A stretch of DNA of 64,000 nucleotides from Cloeon dipterum. Taxonomy: Eukaryota; Arthropoda; Insecta; Ephemeroptera; Baetidae. Below the pieces are notes generated by a model. It was not told where the DNA came from, searched no databases, and saw only the letters and a list, made by a program, of their open reading frames with translations. A program made the translations under genes and the position numbers. Of the stretch, positions 12,301-23,885 are shown one piece after another. The stretch is from the NCBI RefSeq assembly GCF_949628265.1, contig NC_088790.1, positions 21,518,545 through 21,582,544 on the forward strand. The letters run 5' to 3'. Positions within the stretch are counted from its first letter, which is position 1. Every line of letters starts with the position of its first letter.

Positions 12301-15300
12301 TTTAAAATCTTTTCTTTAAAATTTCCTATATTTTCCTTATAATCAGACAGCTTCACCGATCGAAAAGATTAGAAGTATTTTTAACAAAAAATTAATTACT
12401 TTTTTATAGGTTTGCAGCTTCAACAGTTCACGTAAAGCATTAAAAAGATCTTGTCCAAATTAAAGAGCTTGCAATGCCAAAGAGAGCTCAAAAGAAAAGT
12501 TAAACATTGAGCTGTATTATTAAAATTTTCAACGTCTAGACGTCGTTTAGAGGCCACGTAGTTTTAAAAAGCTGAAAAATACACATATTTATCAAGGGAA
12601 CAAGTGAGCAATAAAAAAACTGGCGATCATGGAAAATTTTCAAAAAAAAAATCTACAGAAGAAGTTTTAATCTCCAAAAGAGTAACTTTTTAAGGTGCCT
12701 TAAAAATAGCACACAGAAAGTTTTCATAATCAAGTTAGAAGCCTAAAAATATCAAAAAGTGGTCCTGGTTTGTAGCTTAAAGTAGGTAAAATCCTCGCAT
12801 GATTTTTACCACCCAAAATTGCAGCTTAAAAATATTTTCTCTGCCCAACCAATGCGTCAGTTCAGTCTCGTCGGTCTGTGCCATTTTGGTACATAGTGGA
12901 TTTTGGAATAGGAATGATTAAACTGAACTGCTCAACATACATATTTTGTTTTTAATTTCATTGTTGAAAAATTCAATGCAAAATAAAGAAATCTTGTCAA
13001 AATTCTTATTTAATTTCAATAATTTAAAAGCTGGTGTTGGCCGTTAAATTTTATCCTAGATTGTGGAAAAGCGAAAAACATTCTGTTGTAGCACTCTTGA
13101 AAAAGTAACATTTATCTTGATTTACAAAAATATGAATGTTTAGAGAAGCTATCATTCAATTTTTCATGACATGGGCTAAAATCGTTCTCAAACCTGAGAC
13201 GTGAGTAATTTCCAAACGATATTTAAAAAAAATCAAACATAAAGCCGGTTAATATCTGAGGAAGAGTTTCCAATGCAATTAAATAATATCATAAAAAATC
13301 CCACGACGTAGCTATCTATTTCAAGCCAAAAAAATTGTTTGACGGTTGTGGACTAAACCGTGCCGAGGAATAAATCACAATGGCTGCGGAGAAAACGCGC
13401 AGCGGCAAAAATTTGCGTGTTTTTTTCGTGTATATAAGCGAGGCGTTCGTCGCTGAACTCGTGCGATTGTGGCAATTTACAAATGGAACGAGTCGCGAGG
13501 GTGCTCGACTACACACACTCGTCACTTTTTGGCCGCGCGTCTAGAGACTGGTCCGGAACACGAAACTCGCCTCGGATGTACACGCAGACACAAAAGAGGC
13601 GAGTTGGAAACGACGTCGGTGGCGGGAGAGAAAGAGAGCGAGAGAACGAGCAGCCAAAGGCATATGATGAGCCTCGCTTTCCACTTTCACAAAGCAGGTA
13701 CAAAAGAACGGTGTGCGCACTTTGAAGAACCAACAACACATTTGTTTCATGTTACGACCTTTTCATTTTTTTTCGCTCATGCGTTGTCAGGTTCTATTTG
13801 GAAGGGGATGATGAGGGCGATGCAGAAGCTGGGGACTCGTTTTTTTAAAGAATGCCTACGAGGGATATTTAAATGGAGCACAGCTAAAAAATATTTGATG
13901 ATATGAGCTATCAACTGGGTAAAACATAGTTTTTTAAAGTTCTGCAAATCCACTAATAATTTAACCAATTTAACTAATCAATGATCAATTAATAATTTAA
14001 AATATTATTTATTATTGCATCAGTATATTTTGATCCTTATTTCAATCAAATTTAATTTATGTTTATGTTTCAATAATTAAATTTTCAGACCATTGAAGTA
14101 GTCTGTTTATTCTTAGAGCTACAAAATTTAAACGTTTTTATTTTCGACGAAAACGGTGACAATTTAAAAATATTTAGAGCTCTAAATTAATTTAGATGAG
14201 TTTTAATATTATTTTATGAGCGTTTTTCATGCCATTAAATCACATTTTACAAGAAAACAAGTTGAGCAAAATAATGTGAATATTTTACTAAATAAAAAAG
14301 AAGTGAAAAATAAACAAAGAAATTAAGGAAAAGGTCGATTTTCTTGAATTTCCAAAATTTTCGTTATTTTAAAAATGCGTAATTTTCTGCACGTTTTTAC
14401 TTTCATAACAATTTGGGAAATTTGTTATTGTTGGTGAAAATACCTTTTTTAGGAAGTACATGTCATTTTAAAATTTATATGTTCTTTTAATCTGTTCATA
14501 ACATAAATTAACAGTCAATTTATTGAAAAAAATCTAGTTTGAGAAGCTAATTGAAATTCCCCTTTAGCCAAACAGACTAGTTACGATTTTAATGCAGGCC
14601 GTGGCTGTTGGCCCCATATGCGCGAAAATCGAATGGTCATCAAGTGAATGACGGCGCACCCCAATGCCCTCCGAAAAAGCACTTGACCTCTCTCGCCTCC
14701 CTTTCTATTTTGTTTCGTCTCACGTGCAAACGCAAAGGCAGAGTGAGGGCGAAAAATTGCTTTCGGCGCGGTCAACCTAATTTAAGGGTTGTTTTTCTAC
14801 AAAAAGGGGCCTGCAGGCGCATTAAATTGGATTTTGAAAGACTGGCTTTCACCGCAACGGCCTGAGTGATGTATAGTTTGGCTTGTAAATTATTTACAAT
14901 GCATTCATCAAGTCTGTGATAGAAGATGGATTTAAATTAAAAGAAGGAGACCTTAAAAAATTAGTCTTCAGTTTTGCAACGATGAACGGATCAAAATTCT
15001 AAAAGGCGGAATAGCTTTAAAGGAAATTCCAACCGAAGATGCACGTAAACGGGGCCAAATAAGCAGCTGAGCGTCCGTTTCAAACACTCATTAATAACAT
15101 GCCGTGAATGGCCAATTAGAACTCTCGCTCGCGGGCCGAAGAGCGTAATTAGCGGGCGGGTGAAAAAGGGCGCGCAGTTTCGGCTCGGATGGGAATTGCA
15201 AGTGGTGCTAATTAGCACCCTTTGTCTCACCCACTGGAAACGTGCGAGAGGTGAGAACGCACAATAGTCTGACGAGCCCCTGCGGCCGTCAAGAAGCAAC

Positions 15301-17240
15301 CCGCGCGACACTGCGACTCGCCCGGTTGCTCACCACTTGTGGTTACGAACGTGAATTGTGTCGATTGCGGATGTCTCGGATCCCTCCATGTTTCTTGTTC
15401 AAACAAAAGGATTAATAAATCAGATACAGAAAAGCGAAAATTTATCCAATTTCGGCATTCACTCTGAAAGATGTTTCCTTTCCTGTCCTGACTAGGAGCT
15501 AAAATTTTAAATAATTCTAAACTGCCTGTTTCCTAAAGATATTAAATGTTTCCAATGTTTCATACATCCAAGATATATATTCCAAATTATGTCTTCAAAT
15601 AACTTTTTTAATATTTTTAAATCTCTGCTCAGCACATCCCGTGGGCTATGTGAGCTCACCGGGTCTCAATAACACCACTGAGCGGATAACATGGGCACAG
15701 CAATGGGCGATTTTAAAATACCTTGGTGTGGGAGGCGAAAAGATGGCCACATGAAGCCCGGCCTCTTCTGCGGCCACTCGGACCCCATGTTATCCGATCG
15801 GCGATGTTATTGGGACCCGGTGAGCTCAGAGCAGAGGTAAAAAATCGTAAGCAACATTCTTTCTCCCGTATTTTCATTATTTTGTGTGTGCAGACATTTT
15901 GTTTTTGAATGGTAAATAAACACCTGCATAATCCTGTTCATCTGACTCTTAAAAAAATTGATCGATTTCGCTTATAGTACCTAGTACGACGCTATAAGCC
16001 TGAGAAATTGTATCATATAAATGGAAATAAATATAATCTAGAGCATAAAAATTGTTTCGGTCATGACTGCAAAATTTTTCTCGTTTCTAAATTAAATTTT
16101 GATTGCAGTAAAAATTAATTATACATTCTGCTCCCTGGGAGAGCAGCTTTAATTAAGGGAACGATTACAGCTCGCAAATGCAAAACAGCTCGCTGAGAGG
16201 TTGAGAGACGGAAGAAGGAGGCCGAGGGCGATGAAAAATTCAGCAGACTGCGCAAAAACATGCTGATGTTACTTGGCGGAATTTAAAAATTCAAGCTTAA
16301 GGAGTGATTATGAGATGACGTGTATACAGGTGGGACCAAACACGAAAAGTTCAAATTTGTAAACATCGCTGGAAATTCACAGTTTTACGAGGGAAAAGAA
16401 GAAATGTAACTCACCTACCTCGCATAAATCACTGTTAAATTTTTATTCAAATCAATGTGCTAAAGAATACAAAATTTAGGGAAAGTAGAAACATTTTCCG
16501 CGGTGAAATATAGTCCAGCCTGTAGAACATGGAGTCAATCCTGCTACATGAAAGACAGAAGCAGACATGGATAACAAATGAAACATGAACAAACAAAACG
16601 GCTGCATCTGTCCCATTGATCGTGAAAGTGCAGTTTGTGTGTTTTACTATCTCCTTTTCTACAAAATTTCCTTTTCCTTGAAAATGAACACCTGCGTAAA
16701 TACAAAAAGCTCGACGTATACGCTGAGCGAATTTGCATTCGTCAGGGGGAAAAAGTTCCTTCTCAGTGCGAGCAGAAGAGTGAAGAGGGTCGAGTTTTTC
16801 TTTCTGCTGAGTACGACGGCGCCCAACTTTTTTTTAGAAGAAAAAAGATTAAACGGCAAGCAAAAATGTTTTGTTTCCAGCAGATTTGCGCAGAAATCTC
16901 TCAAGATTTAATATAAAAAAGGCTGACTAACAATTTATCTCTATAAAAGGTAGAAAAATCCTTTCGATCAGAATCGCTTCAGATTGAAAGACCCCAATGG
17001 GGAGTTTTGACAATTTACGGCGCAATTTGGCTGCAGCCGAGTGGGAGCATTTCATAAAAAATGGACAATCTGGACTCTATTCCGCGCAGAAAAATCGATT
17101 GGATAATTTTCGACCCCGACAACGAGCGCGTGTGATTTGAAATTAAAAATTCACGCGCGCGGCGGCAAATGAAAGAGAGGAGCGTCGGCGGAAACTCTCA
17201 AACGCTGCTGGCACGGCCGCAATAATAAAATACTGTGCAT

Positions 17241-17292
<52 letters not shown>

Positions 17293-20200
17293 TGAGTGCC
17301 GCACAAAATCTGCAAAATCCAATATGCCGGAAAGCCCCTCAGAGACCACGAATGAATGAGGAACGAGCCTGGCAAGAATGCGTGCACCGTACAAATACGC
17401 ACTTGTGCGTACCAAGGGGCGAAGCATTCGAGTTCCATCTTCCACTCCTCGGGCGAGCGAGCGAGAAGAAATCATTATTCCTTATTTCGCTTGTCGAAGG
17501 GAAAGGGTTGCGAGAGGCGGAAATGTCGCCTCAAACCAAGATTAACTCAACAGATTTATTTTACGGCTCTTCAAAGACAAGATAAAATTTCTTTGCTGGT
17601 AAAACTGCATTATTTGAACATTCTGTAAGCTGATGAAATTTCCCTTTTTCTCTAATCAACATTTTCTTGAAGTTTTTTTTTAATAAAAACATAAAGTCAA
17701 TAAAAATGTTCACCTGCTGATCTTCGTTTACATTGTCAAAGTGGATCAGTACTGAAAAATAATGTTACTTTCAATTTAAATGTGCTCTGAAAATTGGGAA
17801 GAACCTAACAATTTTTACCCATGCTACCGGTTAAATATATGTATAAGAAAATCGGCTTGCATGGTATATAATAAAGCGATGAGCATTGTCTCCTTACGTC
17901 CTTACCGAAAATCAGGACTTGATAATTGCACATTGTTGAGATACATAATTATTCAAAGTGAATAAATTATCATCTGCTAATTTAAGTCAACAATTCAAAT
18001 CGATTTCAATTTTTGTCATGAATCAAATCACAGTTAAAAAAAAAATAGAGCCAACTAAAACGCAATGTTTTGTATGAGTTTCCTTTGAAGTAAATACCAT
18101 ATTTTCTAGCCATCGAGGTGTCTAAATTATACGCAAGGTAACCGTGTTCTTTTCCCATTGAAGAAGATATCAAGAATAAAATATAAAATAAACTTTCATT
18201 CCGCAGCTCTGCTTTTACTTGGTCCTGCTCAGTTGTAATTGCCACAGAAATTCTATGTTATCGCGGCGATAAAATTTTATTGTTGCAAGCTGCTGTCCCA
18301 ATGCCGCAGGGACAAGTTTTTTCCTTCCAAAAGCGAGCTCACGTTAAAAGTTTCGTCCCTCGATTTGAACTATAGCGCACCGGCATTTCCCCAAAGAGCC
18401 AACAACGCACAACATCTGCACCTCGTGAATGTGGCTTACAGCTAGCAGACAACGGCCCTAAAAGAGCCAGCTCCTCAACGCAGCAATGTTGGGACGACGA
18501 CTCGCCCGCCCGGCGGTCACACCATGTTTATGTGCGCGCGGGAAAAACACCCTTCTGCAAATTTGTTGGGTCGGAAAAATAAGCTTGTTTACATGAGAAG
18601 TTTGACAGGACTGAAAGTTGCTCTCGACTAAATAGAAGAGAAGGTTAAATTTAACGGTTATGACCTCTTTACATCAGTAAATTTTAGATAGGCTGCTGCC
18701 ACACATTTTTATGTGTTTTTTATTCTTTTTTTTAGTTAAAAGAAGGAAGAAATAACACGAAACTTTGTGAACATATAGCCAAATTAAATGCAAATCGATT
18801 TTCAAGTTAAAGTTCCTGGAACTTTACACCTAAAATTGTTCTGATCATTAATCCGAAAATGGTTGCATATAACATCGATATGCCACATTTCGGAGCGCGT
18901 GGTAGCTAAAAGTAGTTGCATTGATATTTCTAACAGACAGAAAGCTGCATTGGGTAAACGCAGAAGGCGCAGAGGGAAACAGAACAAAAGGGAATGGGAG
19001 AAAATATTGTCAGCTTCCAGATGTTATGCTGTTTTCGTTAGAAAGTCAAGTTTTAAAATACAGCCCAAATTGACCTCTTCCAGGTAAAATGTATTTAAAA
19101 AATTATCTTTTCGTTTCATCAAAAATTATCAATTAAGAAAATTTCACCTGGTTAAAAACTGTTGTGAGTTAAATCAGTTTTACAATACTAAAGCTTTTAA
19201 AAAATCCATAAAACGCAAAATATTATATAATTGAAAATTTTCAACCAGAGAACGACATCACTTGTCAAAACAAAGAATCCTAAGAGTGTCCATTCTGAAT
19301 GATAAAAGCTAAGTATTGGGAATATAATTGAATTCCGATAGTTTTGCCGAACCACAGTGTCTTCAAATAAATTCCTCTCTGAGACATAGAAGTTTGTAAC
19401 GTCCACTGCATGTAAAAAGCGAAGGTAAAGGGAGGGACAAGGAAGAAAATTGCGGCAATCAATTTGCTCGTGACTCGCGGCGATCTCAGCACAACAGGGT
19501 GTCATTCTCGCATTGGAAAATCGACTTCCGATTATCGAAAACGGCCTCGAGACCGTTCTAAATTTAAATTGGCCACGCCGAGGGGTTTCGTGTGTTTATG
19601 CGACATACACGCGTCTTTTGGACTCGGGCCCATCTGTGACGCAGGCAGAGAGCACGATATAGAATGGGGAAAAGTCTTCCACACGAAATCACAAAACAGA
19701 TTATACGCGCACACGCCCCTGCAATTGATTCTCGCATATTCATTGGCCGCAGGTTAGACAAAAAAAACTCGGTTGTAAAGTTCAAAGGATTTGTATTTTC
19801 GTACTTTCCGGTACTTTCATAAAGGTCAGAGTTAGGAAATCAATAAATTTTGAAAGGGTAAATTTTTTTGTTAAAACTGATTAATTTAGAATAAGACTTT
19901 ATTCATAAATTATATTTTTGTTTCAATATAATTCCTCCCTTCAATGCAGATATATTTTCAAGAAATTAAATTAACGCCGGAAAATATCTTCGAACAGCAA
20001 AATAAATTATTTCTGCTTATATGTACTTCTATCTCAAAGTAATCTGTATTACTTTACCTTTAAATTTTCATTTTAATGCTCAGATTTCAATCAACTGTTG
20101 TAATTTAAATTTTTTAACGTCAAGCTAAAAAAATATGCTTTTCTCCTAGTGTTTATCACACACGCCACATCGTACTCAGGAAGTCAAATATTCATGATGG

Positions 20201-20787
20201 TGAAATGGTTAGAGTTGAATAAAAATAGAATGAGAACGAGTATTATCTCTAAATTTATTCGTGTTCTATTTTAAGCCCATAATAAATGCGACATAGAAAG
20301 GTTAATTTGTTCAACTAACTTGCTCTTTTTTAAAGTTACTTTTTGTTAGAAGATAGACTGCAATAAGTAAAGTGAGTGAAATTTGTTTTATTACTAGCGC
20401 TTTGGACGTCCGCAACTCGTTTAGAAATTTAATTACTATAAAGTTTCGAGACCAACTAAAAAATACGAATATATCAGGAAAAGATTTTAAAAATGAGAAA
20501 AAATTATTCAGTATTGAGCTCGCGATCAAAACCATGGTTTTGATAAGAATAGATAAGAATAAAATATCAGAAAATATCCCAGGAAATGCTATACACAATA
20601 TTTCCTGTTAAGTTTCTACACTTTTTTTATCGCATTTTCTTGCAAATTTGATTTAAAATTGCACCATTTTCCAGCGTATTTATAAAGGGCAACACTGACC
20701 GACAGACGTGAAAACTCCCAAGAAGCGGGTGAAGGGGGTGAGACTCTCGAAGAGACACGTGTACTTGGAATCCTCGTACTGCAGCAT
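9375..20787 (-). CDS. TMEM72-like four-pass membrane protein
   Basis: Six small exons (high to low): 20787-20700, 12250-12190, 11593-11522, 10185-10055, 9884-9773, 9474-9375. All phases agree and give 187 aa from ATG 20787 to the stop at 9375. Four hydrophobic segments are visible: FLGVFTSVVLCGVGVD, IIVCALLVFFLEITWTVSLF, SLLYCGIAAALIAWPHHLWL and GGMLLILAACYALLSLSS. A Cys/Trp-rich loop (CVCWRWVLWFNGWKKS) sits between TM2 and TM3, and a Ser-rich acidic cytosolic tail follows. The order (R-L-G start, G-V-G after TM1, a helical pair around P-x-x-x-W, G-x-L-L-I...A-Y-x-L-L-S) resembles TMEM72 as I know it. That family has no settled function. The first intron is 8.4 kb. The exon chain is convincing by phase; the family name is less certain. 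Confidence 0.7.
13431..13697 (+). promoter_or_regulatory. TATA box plus possible first exon, gene unknown
   Basis: TATATAAG at 13431-13438 is followed by GC-rich, ORF-containing DNA and a donor-like AAAGCAG|GTACAAAAG near 13697. It lies antisense inside the TMEM72-like intron. Open frames of 80 and 145 codons start downstream, but both are low-complexity and unlike any family. It may be an enhancer RNA or lncRNA start, or chance. Confidence 0.2.
15622..15837. repeat. inverted pair of SINE-like 3' ends
   Basis: The left end (CTCTGCTC...GAGCTCACCGGGTCTC, then AATAACACC and GCGGATAACATGG) is the reverse complement of the right end (CCATGTTATCC...GTTATTGGGACCCGG, then GAGCTC and GAGCAGAGG). The right half matches the 3' part of the element at 38226-38572, including GATGGCCACA. 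The structure is two element tails facing each other, or a fold-back derivative. Confidence 0.6.
17242..17290. repeat. (GA)n microsatellite
   Basis: About 24 uninterrupted GA dinucleotides inside the TMEM72-like first intron. The surrounding GC-rich DNA produces low-complexity ORFs on both strands (poly-RE and poly-SL) that are not genes. GA tracts can bind GAGA-type factors in insects. Confidence 0.95.
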
Positions 20788-20990
20788 TTCTGAAGCAGCC
20801 CTGATCGGCCGCCTCCTCGCGCCGCACTGCACCCCGACCGCCCTTACGCTGGCGAACACTCACGCACCCCGCCGCCCCACCATTACACTTAGCTCTGTTT
20901 CAAAAAGATGCGCCGGCCAGAGCCGCGGCGACACAGCGCTGCCGACGACTCGCAACAAGTTTCGGCAACAGAACCGCACACTTTAATTAG
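20788..20990 (-). promoter_or_regulatory. 5' UTR and promoter region of the TMEM72-like gene
   Basis: A GC-rich island lies directly upstream, on the minus strand, of ATG 20787. It has several CpG and no TATA box, consistent with a housekeeping-type start. The exact start site is not visible. Confidence 0.35.
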
Positions 20991-21277
20991 AGTAAAGAGT
21001 GAAAGTAGAGGAGAGTGCGTCTGTTTATGAGCATGAATTTTAACAGCACTTTGACTTTGTCATTAGAGTCAATCGTGCAAGCGTGAGTTTTAAATAATAA
21101 TGTGTCTTGAATTTGAATTATGGTTAGCCTGCCAAATTGGTAGAGGACTGCACAGAGTGCTCTTGTGCTTTAATTCGCATAATATTATTGATTCTATTGA
21201 CCAATTAAAATTAGAGTGATTAACTTAAACCATTGACAAGCAATTTGGAATTTTCCAATCCTAATATTCAAAATACC

Positions 21278-21524
21278 TAGAGGTCTCAGCCAGCCGCGCT
21301 GCGCCCCGTCTTCCAGCTAATATTGGGTCACGTGGTCAGCCGCTAGCCTTGGCTAAGCTGTGCCAGCCGCTAGTCAAAAAGTAAATAAAATCGAAAAAAC
21401 TTCACTTTTAAAATTTTGTTAGCCGCCGGCAAAAATGCTCAATCGTTACTGCGCTTGAATTGGGTTTAAGCCGGGCTGCCAGCCACCGCATCAAAATTAC
21501 GCGGCTGAGTGAGTGAGACCTCTA
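21278..21524. mobile_element. MITE-like element with TA target duplication
   Basis: About 247 bp with inverted ends: TAGAGGTCTCAGCC...GCCGCG on the left and CGCGGCTGAG...TGAGACCTCTA on the right. TA flanks both sides, as in Tc1/mariner-type insertions. There is no ORF for a transposase, so it is non-autonomous. The inside is GC-rich compared with its surroundings. Confidence 0.7.
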
Positions 21525-23029
21525 AAAATAGCACATCATTCGACTTGTCTTAGACCTGAAATAAAAAAATGGATTTAATAAAAAAAGGCTTTAAAAAATC
21601 GATTTCAAAAACATTACCGTGTTGTATCCCATTATGAGTACAGTTTGTATCTCTTCGGAGAGCTCCAGAGCTCGCTAACCTGGCGATCTTCGCTAAATCG
21701 ATGAAAAATACAAAAATTCAATTAATTTATAAGTAAAAAAGCAACATTCTAGAAGTTTCCTCGTAAGAGTAGTAGAGGTCACCTTTAAAACCTATGAATG
21801 CAATTAAAAAAAAAGAAACGGGTGTGGAAAAAACTTGCGGTGTTTACAATCACAAATATAAAAATAGACATACTAATGAAAAAATTACATGAGATACATT
21901 AGCTACTCACTGTGGTGAAACATGATTATTAATTCACTGTAGTAGATTGAGTCTCCTTCCTTGTGATGCAGTTAAACATTTTTTATTATAAAATAAAAAT
22001 GATCATTTGTACCCATCGTACCAAAATGATGCTCAATAAATCTTTTATTCTATTCTGACTGAATCTCTGTGAATATTTCTCAGCTTGAACAGCGTAGGAC
22101 ATGAAACTTGAGCCGAAGGCAAAGCCAATTTGTCTGCAAAAGCCCAAAGAAGCTTAATTGCATTCCGCTGGAAAGTTTAAATTAGTTCGTCATGCATTCG
22201 TATTCTAAGAGGAAGTGCGACTCCTGGAGAGGCCAAATCGACACTAACAAAGTTTGAGATGAATTTCTAAACTTCGTTTTGAAAAATTAGGTTGAGACAT
22301 TGTGATCTAAAATGAATCAGCGGAAGTTGTATTATTTTAAATTCTACGATGCATAATGGACGCGATATAAACTGTGCTTATCAAGAATAAAAGTTGGCAT
22401 ATATCTATTTCAACGTTTCATTCGAGAACACGGAGAACAGAAATTTTAATAAGCTGCGTAAAAGACCTATTTATCATTTTAATTCATTTTTTAACTGCGT
22501 GCATGATGCCAAGGCTGCGTATTGCGCTTCCATGTTATGTATTATTAAAATTATTTTATAAACGATAAGTATTAATCTCATAAGCCAAGCACCTGGCCAT
22601 CCAACACCAGAGTTACGAACTGGACTGTGAAATTTTTTATGCAAGATGTAGAGCCAAAATTGACGTATTTCAGGAGTCGCTGCGTTCTAAATTATTTGGG
22701 TTGACTGCAGAATTTAAGGGATAAAAAATGGACATTTGGAGATTTTTCCAGTCAAGTACATTAATTTTCCCCCATATTGATCAATAAATTTTTTTTTAAC
22801 CAGAGCGTATTTTATTTTTAGATTCGTCTCGGAAAGTCTTTTGAGAAGCAATCGACCAGTAAAATTTAGCAACAACATCCGCCGCCCTTGTTGGGTTTGC
22901 AAGACATAACAAAATTGGAATTCCGGGAGCTTTTGGTTGTTGTTGTGCGACTGCGTTTTGCGGTTCCCTGTCACGTGTCACACCGGCGTATATTTCCTTT
23001 CCGCACACAGTGAACATCAACAGCTAGAG

Positions 23030-23238
23030 GAAATTAGCGAATTGAAGCCAAACCGCACTCGTGGCGTGCTCGCATTTGGACAGACTGGATATACAGAGAG
23101 AGCGGCGCTTTCGCACGGGGCTGTTATGGAAAACGGGTAACTTTGCTGAGGCGAACTGACACGTGAGGTGGTCCACTGAGGCGCAACCATCTTTGGCCGC
23201 AGGAAAGCAAGGAAAATACAACGAATCGCCACCCGCCG
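23030..23238 (+). other. GC-rich island with a splice-donor-like end
   Basis: A GC-rich patch ending in CCGCC|GTAAGTGTA near 23238. It encodes no recognisable protein. It may be a non-coding first exon of an unseen transcript. Confidence 0.2.
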
Positions 23239-23877
23239 TAAGTGTATTTTTCTCTCATATTCAATGATTCGATTTTGTCATTTTTTCCTCACACTCCACG
23301 CAGAGATTTGCATTTGTCAGTATTTTCGACTGACTTTAAGGATCAATGCTGTAATTTGTATATATGTGTTCCTAATTGTATACAATTCTTGATCTATTTT
23401 TTAAATATTCTGTTTGTACATATATATATAATGGCTTTGATACATATGTATTTAAAAGTCACGCGGCCAATTGTAACAAACAACAAGAGGTACGCATCTG
23501 GATCAAAAAATACGTCATTATTGTTTAGTAGGTCATTTAGGAAGCTTTCATTTGAGTTTTCCCGGCTCGACTTACTAACCTTAACCTAAATTACTAAAAT
23601 AAAGTTTGGTGTCTCATATTTATCAAACTGAAAATCAATATACGTGTTATATCTAGTTTTTTTGTGTTTTTTCGGATAAAAGGTAATTTTTTTCGAGTGC
23701 CATATTAAAAAAGTTTCAAAAATTGCTGGCTGGCGACGCAAAATAATTAGCCGTTAAAATTGGAGTTCACCTGAAAACAAGAATGGGAAATGGAATTGCT
23801 CGAAAATAGATTTTCTCGGAAATTAATATCAGGAATCGATAATTGACTTTTGCACAAGTCCCCAGCGAGAGAGTTTG

Positions 23878-23885
23878 TATAAAAG
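23878..23885 (+). promoter_or_regulatory. isolated TATA box
   Basis: TATAAAAG follows GAGAGAGTTTG. No gene is recognised downstream on this strand before 31.4 kb, so its use is unproven. Confidence 0.25.

Larger units (their letters stand above)
12251..20699. other. large first intron of the TMEM72-like gene
   Basis: An AT-rich intron of 8.4 kb on the minus strand. It carries a GC-rich island with a plus-strand TATATAAG at 13431, an inverted SINE-like repeat (15622-15837), a (GA)n tract (17242-17290) and GC-rich patches near 15.0-15.4 and 18.3-18.55 kb that may be enhancers. No ORF inside shows a protein family. Confidence 0.5.

Noticed and set aside
13469-13906. 145-codon plus-strand ORF after a TATA box
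   Set aside because: Low-complexity, overlaps other open frames on both strands, no recognisable family; kept only as a possible transcript start.
17143-17585. ORFs of about 95-116 codons over the GA tract
   Set aside because: Produced by the (GA)n repeat (poly-RE on one strand, poly-SL on the other).
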